Shown: piece by piece, positions 49,042 through 59,616 of the stretch
How the letters are laid out: each line of letters opens with the position of its first letter
Numbering within the stretch: position 1 is the first letter of the stretch
From: Macrostomum hystrix
Taxonomy: Eukaryota; Platyhelminthes; Macrostomidae
Reading direction: 5' to 3'
Assembly: GCA_950097015.1 (NCBI GenBank)
Contig: CATNEN010000024.1
Location: 3,892,501-3,956,500, forward strand
Length of the DNA: 64,000 bases
Notes under the pieces: generated by a model
Databases searched by the model: none
What the model was told of the DNA's origin: nothing
What the model saw: only the letters and a program-made list of their open reading frames with translations
Translations under genes and position numbers: made by a program

Positions 49042-49738
49042 TGAACTGCCTATCATTTTTAGTTCACCTGGTAGCGCAATTGACTCGCGAAATTGCTGTT
49101 CTGAGTGCCTATTGTTTGGCTGAAATATATAGGGCGAGCTGGTTGTGAAGATTTCTAATCGCGATAAACTCTGTTTTGGCGGTTGTCCTGGAAATATTGT
49201 AGATTTTTACGACTTCAGTGTCTGTCTTTTTGGGCTACGTAAGGTTGCAGTTTTTATACTAACTGTTAAAACGGGATATTAGTATTCTACAAGTATTATA
49301 CTCGCAATTCGCAAGACGTTTAACAGATTAATGATTCAAAACGGGCCTCACAATAGTGCTGAAAATTTGAATATAGTAGATGGAGCCACTCGTGTCTTAC
49401 AAGTTTAATCGAGTAAAAAGTAGTTTAAACTTATCAACATAGACTCGTACTCTACATCAGCGACTCCGGACAATAAGCAAAGAAAACATACTGCATTGAA
49501 AATGGTATAAAATCAAGTCCCTTAGGCAGGTTAGTAAGACAATCAAGTCCATTAAACAGTTTTAGAAAATAATCACACCCCTTGATTCAGTTAGTAAGCT
49601 TTTAGAATCGACTTGCTTGAATTTTGGTTTGTCATGAAAATCTAAATATAGGCATTTATCCGAGCTATATACGCTTCGAGTCATTAGAAATGAGTTTCGT
49701 CGGAAAAAATCTGCACCAATCTGTGTGGAGATGTGTCT
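49042..49738. other. RPL17 3' UTR and spacer
   Basis: No exon seen. A short direct repeat, AATCAAGTCCCTTAGGCAG-like, occurs at 49512-49560. Confidence 0.35.
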
Positions 49739-49951
49739 ATGGCAATTAACAGTCAATCGACCGCAACGGACATTGACAACGAGCAAAACATAAATATCTC
49801 CGTCGGAGAAGCAATCAATCATATTATTTCAACCATGTCGCGCACCCTCGACTGGAACAGCTTAAAGATGTATGTCTATGGACCAAGCCGCGATAGGGAC
49901 AGTTTCTCGGGGTACTCAGCTGGATATGCAGCTTGCCTTGAGCTTAAGTAG
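49739..49951 (+). CDS. Small ORF upstream of the ankyrin-like gene
   Basis: A 70-codon frame (MAINSQSTATDIDNEQ ... YAACLELK) ending 95 bp before the ATG at 50047. It has no recognised domain and no donor site at its end, so it does not splice into the next gene. It may be an upstream ORF in that gene's 5' leader or a chance frame. Composition is protein-like but the evidence is weak. Confidence 0.25.
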   Translation: MAINSQSTATDIDNEQNINISVGEAINHIISTMSRTLDWNSLKMYVYGPSRDRDSFSGYSAGYAACLELK

Positions 49952-50046
49952 CTGAAAGGGATCTTAAACTTGCGCATAGTGGAACCGCGCAGAAGTCTAT
50001 AAACATCTGGATTTGAGAAGCCTTTGCTTAGAGTGCACTGCTAATT

Positions 50047-53000
50047 ATGAGCCCCTCCGTGGATAGCTTGCCAAATCCTCCGGCGTTCCTCGACCCGCTG
50101 ACGCAGATTGATCTGAGTTATTACTATGCGGTGCCGAAATTCTTTAGTCAGGACCACCCGAACACTCGCTGGCTCATCACCATGATGCAAAACGGTGAGT
50201 TGGACCGGCTCAAGCGCAAGATGGAGACTTCCCCGGATTTGTTCAGAACAATGTACTATCAGATTTCGGACGATCCGCAGCTGCATAATCCAGAAGATTT
50301 CGCTTCTCCGCCAATGTTCAGGCGGAATGCGGTTTTGTATCTAACTGCATTGGGCATCGCCGTTTATATGGGAAAAGTGAGTTCGAACTAATATTGAATT
50401 TTCTTGCTAGAAGCAAGACTGCATATTAGCATACATACTGGCTTCTTATAGTTGGATAAAAAATATTCCATTGCAAACTTCCACTGCCTCAGGTCTGCAT
50501 AGTTGAGCTGCTGCTAAACTATAGGGACGTCTTCAATGAGCCATTGTGCAGCCATGAGCAAGTGCAGTACGCCTCTCACCTGCAGGACCCTGAGGTCGGC
50601 GATTTTCACGCGTTCCCTATCCACGTTATTATGATTCGCCGGGCCTGTTTCAGTTGCGCACAGGCCCTGTTGAAAGCCGGCTGGCTACCCGACAAACCAG
50701 TTGCCATGCCAATGCGGCGCAAGTTTGAACGAAGAGTAATTTATTTCCGAGATTGGCTGGACATAACACTGTCTGTGCTGGCGTCTCGACATATGTTTCC
50801 GATTCAAAACCTGCTCCGTGAGCTAACTAACTGCAAGGAATATACTCCGTTGAAGATGCAACTTGAGCAGTTCCTTTCTCTGAATCCGGCGACCGCCATC
50901 CCGATTGGCATCATCACTATTGAGGAGCTGCCGCAGGGAGTCAATATGCTTGGCGTCCGCTCACTGCTTGATTTGACTGAGCACTATGACCGCTATCTGC
51001 AGGTGCGTAATTGCGCTAGAGAAGTGGCTACGCTAAAACGCGAAGCCGTCGCTCTCGGCTTAAACCCGGAGGTGTTGATGATCCAGGCGCAGAACTTCGA
51101 CCCCGACGCCGCCGAAAAGGACCAGAATAATGGCAACGCTAGACGGGCACGCGGTGCTAACAATAGCAGCATTATAGGCAACGTGTCTGATGAGTCAAGC
51201 CCACAGATCGAGGACATCAATATGAATGCGAACAGCGGAACTAAGCGTAAAAGGAAAGTCGATCATCCGTACATCTCCGAAGGTTGCCGCATTTTGCACT
51301 TTGCGCTGATGCGCGATATTCACGGAAAATGTTTGCAGGTGAGTATTTGTTGGCTTCAAATGGCTGAGCTTAGCATTCACTCTTAACTCGGTTGCAAACA
51401 AAAGCAAAAGTTTAAAGGTATACCAACCAAATGCCTGGAATAGGTCAAACAGGCAACAGACTGGGATTGGGTGCAACAAACAACTGACTGGGATAGAGTT
51501 TATCAACAACATACTAGGGTTTATCCACCAACAGACTGGGTAGAGGGTGTTCTAACCAGGAAACTAAGAGAGGGGTGTAGGAAACTAGCGACTGACAGTT
51601 CCGGTACTGAAATTTGCAAACTGAAACTTCCCCGGCCAAAGGTGTGCATTGCAGCATTCGACGTGTTGTTGCAACGAAATTTCTATATGACTTCGAAAAA
51701 GTTGGAATCGGATAGCCCTGTCGCCAGAGATGCGCGCAACATGGTCTGTCTATTGCTCAACATGTTGCAGCGCGAGCAGGTGAGCCGATAACACTATTTA
51801 ATTATCGTAGATTTTATATTTTCTCCATAATCTGCACTAAGTTACAATATGATAAATAAGTTCCCTAAAACTGAACACGCCATCCGACAGAACAAAGTGG
51901 ACACTATTGTGTGCAAAATCAAGTCCGGTGTAAAGAAATTCCCTCACTTGGAGGAGCACAAGCAGCTTGAGAACCGCAAGTCTGCCTGCCTCCAGTTCAT
52001 GAACAAGCTGCTACGTTTGATAGCCACACTGCTGTTACAAACCAAGCTGCTTGTCCACTTTGTCCAGTCTAAATTTCCGCTTTACTCGGCTCAAGCCACA
52101 AACTTCCCGTTGAATCCTCTTCTGGCGCATAGGTTTGATGAGGTTAAAATTAGTATCATTCAAGAGTTTAATTTGCGTAAAGACGCGTGGATTTACCTTG
52201 ACAACGACATGATAGAGACTGTGGCCGGTATACCAAATATGCAGATGCACTTCAAGGTTGGTAAGAGGCCGCCGCAAAAGGTATCAAGAAAAGGTTTTAG
52301 GAAGAGTACTTCGAATAAGAGCAACATGACAAGCACTAACAGCTGTTCTGTGACCTACACTCGAGTTGAGCCAAAACGGAAGAAGATAAAGACAGTATCC
52401 TCTACAGCGTCATACTCTGCATCTGTATCGAACGTAATTAGTTCCGCAGCTCAACTTCTCGGCGAAAATGACACATACGAAAAATATAGAGGGACCGGTC
52501 TACCGGAACAGGGCAGCCCAGACATCAACACTGTCGAAGGCGCGGCTAGCCTGTCCGACGCACCCGACCTGTTCGATTTTGCGGCTGCCACCAAAAACTT
52601 CGCTGGTCTGCTGATGGCTGCCAACAGACCCGACTCTGTAGCCGCCCATCCAGAGTCGTCAGTGAAGCCGCAGATGTCGGAGAATGTTGCTTCAGATGGA
52701 AAGGTCACATCAAGCGCTCCGACTGGCATGGAGGTGCTGCTAGCCAGCCTGTGTCGCGAGGTCGACAACCTTTTTCGACCTTTGGAGAGCCCCGGTGGCG
52801 AGCTAGGTGGAGGCGGCGGCAACTGCGGCGGCAACGTCGGCGCCTGGACGGTGTCTCACGCTGACAACGCCGTCTGGTGCACGACGGCAGATCCAACTTC
52901 AAGTGTTCAAGCAGTGCACTCCAACATCGAGCCAGATCTGGCGTCAACACCGAAGCCAACACCGGAGCCAACTCCCGCTTTGATTCACTCGTCCTGTGTG

Positions 53001-53189
53001 GTCAACGCTACAGACGAAAACGCTCGTCAGGTTGACACTGTTTCTACAGCTTATCTGGCGCCCCAGCCGTCTGTGAGCTGTCGGCTTCAACAGCTCCAGC
53101 ACCGACGGAAGCCTAGCTGCGTCAGTCGACTGTTTAAACGCTTTTCAGGCAGAGGCATCAACACTGGCGCCGAGGCGAGTTCCAACTAA
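50047..53189 (+). CDS. Divergent ankyrin-like protein, uncharacterised
   Basis: Four exons in phase 0: 50047-50376, 50493-51338, 51642-51779 and 51861-53189, giving 880 residues. Donors are GTGAGT/GTGAGC; acceptors are GCCTCAG, GGCCAAAG and AATAAG. N-terminal helices resemble ankyrin units (RRNAVLYLTALGIAVYMGK joined to VCIVELLLNY, then FPIHVIMIRRACFSCAQALL), with another block around exon 3 (CRILHFALMRDIHGKCLQ, CIAAFDVLLQRNFYM). A basic KRKRK near residue 375 and KRKKIK near 620 could be nuclear signals. The last 280 residues are Ser/Thr/Pro/Gly-rich and probably disordered. I do not recognise an orthologue. The intron at 51339-51641 contains degenerate CAACAGACTGGG repeats. The start ATG is the first in frame and follows a plausible leader; a polyadenylation signal lies at 53655. 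Confidence 0.8.
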
Positions 53190-53654
53190 AGTCGACTGCG
53201 ATGCACACAGCAAGGCGCAGTCTTATACCGAAAACTGCTAAATGCTCGCTTCGATTTTTTTTCTTGTCTTAGTAGACGTTTTGGATTAATCGCCAATATT
53301 CCAAATGGCATTTGGTTTTTGCACTCCTGTTCTGTATGGTGCGTATGTTCTCTCGATGACTTCGTGTGTGTACCCTTTTTTTCAAGCATTTCAATCGCTT
53401 CTGCGATGGCGATGGTCGTGCATTCTGCGCTCTTCATTATTCTGAGCAACTTATTGACAACTGACGACACTATGCGAATGGTAACTTCGTGCTCAACAGA
53501 ATTTTAACGGAATCCTGGATAGAGGAAATGAGCACGTGGTGTTGCTCTCCTCGCCAGGAAAACTGCGCACTGTGAGAGCTTGTGCCATTGTTGCCTTTTT
53601 ATCGCCTCATTATGCAACATTCTTAACTGTTTTCTTTGTTTGAACCAGAGAGAG

Positions 53655-53660
53655 AATAAA
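53655..53660 (+). terminator. Polyadenylation signal AATAAA, ankyrin-like gene
   Basis: Hexamer 466 bp after the stop codon at 53189, the first canonical one downstream. Confidence 0.5.
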
Positions 53661-54650
53661 CAATATTTTTTAACGGATGTCTTAAAATTTGCTTAATCAA
53701 TTAAGTTTGACTTAGTTTTCCGTGTTTGTTATAGTTCTTTCTCCAGTTTTCTCGTACGTCAACTTTTATGTACTCGATACGCTCGTAGTGGGCTGGGTGT
53801 AATTAAAGTGCGGGTTCGTCTACGAAAACGCTTGTAAAAACTGTTGTATATATAATACTCGTACTCAAGCATAGTGTAACTGAATGCACGTGTGAATGTA
53901 AGCTCGTATATATTAGGCCGTATGAATAATTTCTCAGTTTATTCATACAGGCCCGAGTGTTGTCAACTCATAACAACTCATAGGCTTGAGTTGGAGCAGT
54001 TGCTCATTTTATTCATATGGCCTATTGTGCAACTTAGGTTAGCGGTACATAGCTTGTTCAAAATGAAATGTATTCCACCCGCCAACAAAAATTTTCTATA
54101 TGAAGCACTAATAATTATCAGTATACTAACCTAATTAGCCTAATTAATCATCATACTTAATTCCTATTATGCTGATTAATTAACATATATCCAGATGCAG
54201 CGGGGAGGCGTCGCCGCCCATTACGCTAGACCCTGGCGAACACGGGCAACTAAAGCTGCTGTGCCGTGCAGGGGTCAAATAAACTCTGGCAATTAATTAA
54301 GCTATTGTTTAACGACTAAAGAGTCATTACGATCAATGGAAGTCGATCGGTAGCCATAAAAAGGTCTTTTTACATACATATTAGTTGAATCACTGTAGAG
54401 TGCAGCAAGCTTCGGGTAGACATTTCACCAAGCTTCGCTTTATCACATCAACTTGTCTAGCCTCGCCTCAACCCATACTTGTATTGAACACGCAACCGAC
54501 TCAACGCTTCTTTACAATAGCTCAATCACACAGGAGTGATTGTAAGTGCGTTTGCGCGAAGCCAAAAGGTAGCGGAATCGATGAATATATATATATATTT
54601 CTAGATTATTTCTTTATTTTAATTTAATTCAGTTGATTTGTTCAATCAAA
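53661..54650. other. Non-coding spacer
   Basis: AT-rich with no supported feature, up to the TC terminus at 54651. Confidence 0.35.
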
Positions 54651-55000
54651 TCTTATATACTAAAAATTAAATGGTTGCTTGCTTGCTTGTAATTGATTTT
54701 CTCCCGAACGGCCCAACCGATTTTCACCATTTAACTTCATTCTAAAATTACTTACACCTGCTCAATTTCCTTTGAGCTTTGCTTTGAGGTTTGATTGAAG
54801 ACGCAAATTGCCAGGGTTACAATAGCTTTGTATTTATTCAAGTGCATTCAAAACTAGATTGAAGGTGTGCCACCTTAGCAGGTCGAAGTGCATTATATGC
54901 TCAATATTTCGAAATTATTTTTTACTTCAGATCATGTCACCCAATAAAATGAACAAAAAACCGTTGTAAATATTCCAAAACTTAGCGGCCTTTGTACTGA
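54651..55000 (+). mobile_element. 5' end of a second Helitron family (fragment)
   Basis: It begins TCTTATATACTAAAAATTAA after a host A, then (TTGC)n, then CTCCCGAACGGCCCAACCGA. This is the same order as the TC end of the Helitrons at 680 and 57752 (TCTATATATATAAAAG, (TCTG)n, GCCGAAACCGCTCAACC) but with different sequence. No matching CTRR end with a hairpin was found, so the right limit is a guess. Confidence 0.45.
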
Positions 55001-55836
55001 GGATACTCACTGAAGCACTTTAATAGAGCAGACTACTGCATCATTGACTCCTGTATCAAAATCTTGATGAGCGCTAATATCTCCTTGACTGACTGACAGC
55101 CGAATGTGGGACCCCCATATGGAGGGAGAGGGTGAATTTTTGTTTTTATTAGGGAACAAAATAAACAAAATTAAAACAGCGGGAGGGAGCGCGGAGAATC
55201 GGAGAGTGAGAGAGACAGTATGAGATCTATCTACCTGTCTATCTATGCCCATCTGTCAAAAAACGTAAAACATAATTAAAGGAAAGATTTATCCAAACAG
55301 CACTTGTTTTGTACATGCAACAACACGAATGGGCAGACACACACATTAGCAGTGCCATCAAGCCACGTTACCATATATATTATGTTGTGTTACTTCAGTA
55401 CGTAGGGTATAATTAATGGGACTGATAACATATCTGTTATTTCCTAAGCAAGGTATCTTTAAAATGCATATAATAAATCTACTAATTTTACGTTGCGAGA
55501 ATGTACTAATGTACCAGCGATTATTGACACTTTCATATAGTACAAAATTAGGATTGATGATGACAGACTGAAATGCGTTGCACTTTAAAAAGTACTCGCC
55601 CACTTCAAAGTACGCACTTTAAATGAATACCAGAGTACTCTATTGCTACGCCCTTAAAGAGTACCAGAGTACGAGTACTTAAGAGTGCTCAAAGAGTACA
55701 CTGTGAAAACACTGCCTTAAACAGAAACTGGGTTCGAGGAACGAAGACAAGTACTTTACTTTTAATTAACAAAAAATATATAAAAGCAGCGAGATGCAGC
55801 CCGGATTAGCAATGTGTTGTATGTTGTAGCCTTCCT
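55001..55836. other. Non-coding; short repeats of GAGTAC
   Basis: Around 55590-55710 the words GAGTAC and AGAGTACCAGAGTACGAGTA recur. No exon seen. Confidence 0.35.
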
Positions 55837-55957
55837 TTAGGCTAGTTCGGGACGCTCACACTCTACCTCGCTCGTCGGTAGTCTCAGGAAGGTGGCGGCC
55901 TTAACAGGATCAGCCCAGAGGTTTTCTAACGTGATCTCCGTAGGCCTGGCATTGCAT
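55837..55957 (-). CDS. Terminal exon of an unidentified gene
   Basis: A minus-strand exon with acceptor CACCTCTTCAG; one leading base completes a split codon, and 39 codons then end at TAA: CNARPTEITLENLWADPVK, AATFLRLPTSEVECERPELA. The codon composition is coding-like and GC-rich against an AT-rich background. No upstream exon was found. I do not recognise the protein. Confidence 0.45.
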
Positions 55958-56649
55958 CTGAAGAGGTGTGAAGTGGTGTAAAATTTTACTAATTTTACTG
56001 ACTAGGCCCCAATGCTATATTGGCCATGCTACTATCCACCTGTACACCTACTACTATTAACTTTGTCAATAACAAAACTGCTAATTTGCCTTTGCTTATC
56101 TTGTTGCTTAGGCATCTCATCCAATGATATCAAATAGGCCTAGGCCTACTGATAGTGGCACAACTAGGACACTACATTTTCTAGGCACCATATTATAATG
56201 TCATATTACACTGCTATAGCTGTTTAAAAAGGAACAAACAAAGATAGTTAGGCTTAAATATCATATTGTCTATATTATTATTATAAAAACAAAGCATAGG
56301 CCCTATAGAAATATAATGCTTCTAATTTTAACATTATAATCATTTATAGTTTTAAATCTAAAATGGATTGTTTAAATTTTTTTTCTTCATTTGTGTATTA
56401 TTTATTTTTCATTTTGTTATTAAAACAGCTGTGTTATAATTGTTGTTAATGTGATTCCAAATCACAACAACAAAAAGTGCAATTTAAACAGGCAAATATA
56501 CTTTCTTAATGCTAAACACTAGTTTGGTAAATGTTAGGAGTAGGCTTTTCAAAATATTTAGCTGCATACTTCAATTGTTTTTATTGTCTAATTAGCACTT
56601 AGACTAGCCCTAATAAATCAATTTCTACAAATATTTATATATTTACAAG
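55958..56649. other. Non-coding, probably intronic
   Basis: AT-rich with TAGGCCTA words near 56085-56150. No exon supported. Confidence 0.35.
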
Positions 56650-57325
56650 CGGAGAGCCTCTCCACATCGCCAAATGGGAAGTGTCACACCTATCTGACCT
56701 GATGTCTTGTTACTGTAGCGACAAACAACAGCAGTTCTATTTGTTGTTTTTTGATTCAAACCTAGTGGTGACAGATTTGGCTGGCTCAGTGCTCCACACT
56801 GTGTGCTTACTCCAATTTGAGCACCCTTTGCGAGTAACGGGCTGTGCCAGCAAAATATTCGTTCTCGGTAGCAACTCAAAACTTTTGTGCCTGTCTTCGG
56901 AGATACTGGAAGTTCAAGAGCGCTCTCAGATTCCAGTAGAAAATGTTGTCGACATCGCAGTGGTCGGTCGCCGACTGGTCGTGATGAACAAAGAGTCCGT
57001 GTATTTGATGGGACTTACTTGCAACAATCTGAATCTGCTCTGGTCTCCTGATCAACCGAGTCAAGAGCCGAAGACAAACTTAGTACGACTGGTTGGTCTC
57101 GGCTTTGGATGTTTTCTCACTTACAGCGATGCAAAAGAATGGCTGATGTCAGTGTCTACCGATGTTCTAGCTACGCGTACTACGCTACCATTTCCTAGCT
57201 TTGCTTATCTCCAGCAGAACTTGCTGTGCGGTCATTCGATGGCGATTCCGAAACTGTCGATTGTTCGAATATTTCTCGAATCGAATGCTATTTATATGCG
57301 TGTTGCTAACCGTCGTGTAATATGA
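56650..57325 (+). CDS. Last exon of an unrecognised, propeller-like protein
   Basis: Acceptor TTTACAAG at 56649; one leading base, then 224 codons to TGA: GEPLHIAKWEVSHLSDLMSC, FYLLFFDSNLVVTDLAG, KIFVLGSNSKLLCLSSE, VENVVDIAVVGRRLVVMNKE, VRLVGLGFGCFLTYSDAKEW. Alternating hydrophobic strands followed by G/N/D turns, recurring every 40-50 residues, suggest a beta-propeller (WD40-like) fold. That is an inference from pattern only. The upstream exons were not found; an internal ATG at 56702 would give a shorter protein but would discard coding-like sequence. Confidence 0.65.
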
Positions 57326-57751
57326 CGAACCGGCGTAGACGACCGGCGAGGACTAACTACCAGGTTTGTTTAATTAACGGTCAGGAGTCAGGACAGATAT
57401 TTCTTCTACTGGAGTAAGTACTAATAATTAGTAGCACTTATTATGGCTTTCTTAGAAAACTTGGCTAGGAATTTTATCATTCTGATTTCCAATTTAATAT
57501 ATATTTTTACCATTTTCTTCTCTTATTGTTTATAACTTTTAGCAACATGTGTGTCACAAGCAAGGTAATTGTCGTATCGTATACTACGTTATTTTATAGT
57601 ATGCTATGATTCCCCTATGAAACGTACTTTGTGCTTTTTTCTTCGAAGTTTAAAATTACTAAAATATACTTCGTGGTACACGTGTGTAAATCGTGTTTTC
57701 TTAGATATAATTTTGTCTGGTGAACCTCGCAATTACACTTTTATACTTATA
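57326..57751. other. Non-coding, before Helitron copy 2
   Basis: Either 3' UTR of the previous gene or first intron of the LOTUS gene; no exon recognised. Confidence 0.35.
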
Positions 57752-58916
57752 CTAGCTTTTTTGCCTGTTGTTTTTGGGGCAGAAAGTTAAAGCAAAGCAG
57801 TAAGCAATTCACGTCTCTGTATTAACTTTATAGTGAAGGTCACCATTTATTTATTTACTGCATTAATGAAAAGTGAAGAGTTTGTTTAAGGGCGTTTAAG
57901 TAAAAAATAAGTGAAAAGTTTGTCCAAACAGCCCCCTCTTGATTACTTCTTTAGAAACATGTCTCTTAGCCACTCCTCTATACAGTCAGTGGCAGATCCA
58001 GGAATTTTGTTTTGGGGCGGTCTGTCAGGGGAGCGCCATGAGAATCACAGAGGGGGTGCCAGCGGCCGAAAAAGGGCGCCAGGAGCCAAGAAAGGGCGCC
58101 AGCGGCTGAAAAACGGGAGCCAGCGGCTGAAAAAGGGGCGCCAGCGGCCGAAAAGGGGCGCCAGTGCTGCGACTGGCGCCCCTGGTGGGGGCATCTTATT
58201 CCCATGATTAAAATTTTGGGCATCATTTCTAGGACACAGAATTGCCCTCTCTGACAGCCAGTCAACGCCAGCCTCTCTCTTTCTTATCCCAGGCTGGCTG
58301 GAGAGAAATATCGACCGGAGAGCCCTGCGCACTGGGATGCCACCGCACTCACCGCACTCAGTCTCAGTGCTGCTTGGGGGCCAGTAGACAGTCTAGGGGT
58401 TTGGGCTGTGTACATTCACGGCTTGAAATACAATGTACAGTCTGGGGCTTTGGCGCCCGGGGAAGGGAGGGGGTGGCTGTAATAAAATTTGGCCCGCAGA
58501 GTGGCGGAGGGGAGTTGGGGTGGCTGTCCTCGGAAAACAAAAAGTGACTCACTTTGAGATGATGCAGCTTTGCTTTGGATTGAGTAGAGATGTTCAAAAT
58601 TGACAGCATTGTTGGAAAACATGTAAAGTGTAAGTGGATCAAATTTTGAGAAAATCTGACAAAGTGGGGCGACGATATGTCGAATTGAGTGATTTTTTGG
58701 CGATTTTTGAGCAGTTTTTTGCACTTTTGAGCAGGAAGGAAATGACTTTTTGGGAATTTGAGTAGCCTATTGCACTCAGCGTAGGTGGTTTTAGGTATGT
58801 GCAAAGTTTGGTGCGATTTAGTTGAGCGGTTTTGGCGTCTATAAAGACAAAAGGTTGCACACACACACACACACACACAGACAGACAGACAGAGTTTTCA
58901 CTTTTATATATATAGA
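57752..58916 (-). mobile_element. Helitron copy 2, internally deleted
   Basis: Same ends as copy 1: TC end at 58916 (TCTATATATATAAAAGTG) next to a host A, CTAG end at 57755-57752 next to a host T. It is nearly identical to copy 1 outside two internal deletions that remove almost all of the helicase (copy 1 about 1105-1878 and 1927-2273). The hAT MITE's left end (CAGTGGCAGATCCAGG, 57986) is kept; its right end is gone. The 3' hairpin has one arm change (AGGCA for GGGCA). A 30-bp inverted GGCGCCAGTGCTGCGACTGG-type segment is unique to this copy. Confidence 0.93.
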
Positions 58917-58989
58917 TAAAGTATACAGCATTTTCCTTAGCTAGCTTCTTTGCTCTAATCCTTATATATTGATTTTCAGCTGTTTATTC

Positions 58990-59616
58990 ATGTCGACTCC
59001 CAGCCCCACTGCTCAAGACAGCCTGCTTCGGGCTGTACTTCTCAGCACTAAGAATGGTGTCCGACTATGCGAGCTGCAGGCCCAGTACAGGGCCCTGGCC
59101 AGGCACGCCCTCGATCTGGCTGGACATGACAATGTGACTTCACTAATGCGCAGCTTGCCTAATGTAGGCTACATCCACCTAGTGAATGGCGAGTTAGTCG
59201 CATTTGGTCGAGAAACAGAGGAGACAAGCCACATCTGCTCGCTTATCCAGCGACAGAGAACAGGCGGCGCCAACCAAGGCGCTAGTCGAGGTGGTGGCGC
59301 TTTTCGATCGCAGAGCTTTGGCCAGCGCGCACTGCAGCAAGAGAAGCTTCATAGTCGCTATAAACCGCACCACACTACTATTCAGTCTTCTCGGAGCCAA
59401 GATGAGAACGCCAACTATTATCAGTCTGATTATAAGCAGCAGTGGCAGCGGGTCTGTCTGTCTGTTATCAGAGTCAATGAGGAAAGCGACAAGGAGTTGC
59501 CCTGTCAGTTGGTGCACCTCGGCGAGGCCAACACTGGCGGCCTGTGTGTCACCATCAGTAACGATAGGCACATTGTGGACTGGTCTAGCCATGGCCGCTG
59601 GCCAGTCAGGGTCTAA
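58990..59616 (+). CDS. LOTUS (OST-HTH) domain protein, TDRD5/7-like
   Basis: 208 codons in one exon, preceded by acceptor GATTTTCAG at 58979. The N-terminal 90 residues are a LOTUS domain: LLRAVLLSTKNGVRLCELQA, YRALARHALDLAGHDNVTSL, RSLPNVGYIHLVNGELVAFG, EETSHICSLIQRQR. The closest remembered relatives are the first LOTUS domains of TDRD7/Tapas and TDRD5/Tejas, which bind Vasa-type helicases or G-quadruplex RNA in germ granules. The rest is low in known domains, with a Tyr/Gln-rich linker and a conserved-looking end (RVCLSVIRVNEESDKELP ... DRHIVDWSSHGRWPVRV). No Tudor domain follows. The stop is a plain TAA, so this may be a short single-LOTUS protein. A Helitron ends 63 bp before the exon. 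Confidence 0.82.
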   Translation: MSTPSPTAQDSLLRAVLLSTKNGVRLCELQAQYRALARHALDLAGHDNVTSLMRSLPNVGYIHLVNGELVAFGRETEETSHICSLIQRQRTGGANQGASRGGGAFRSQSFGQRALQQEKLHSRYKPHHTTIQSSRSQDENANYYQSDYKQQWQRVCLSVIRVNEESDKELPCQLVHLGEANTGGLCVTISNDRHIVDWSSHGRWPVRV

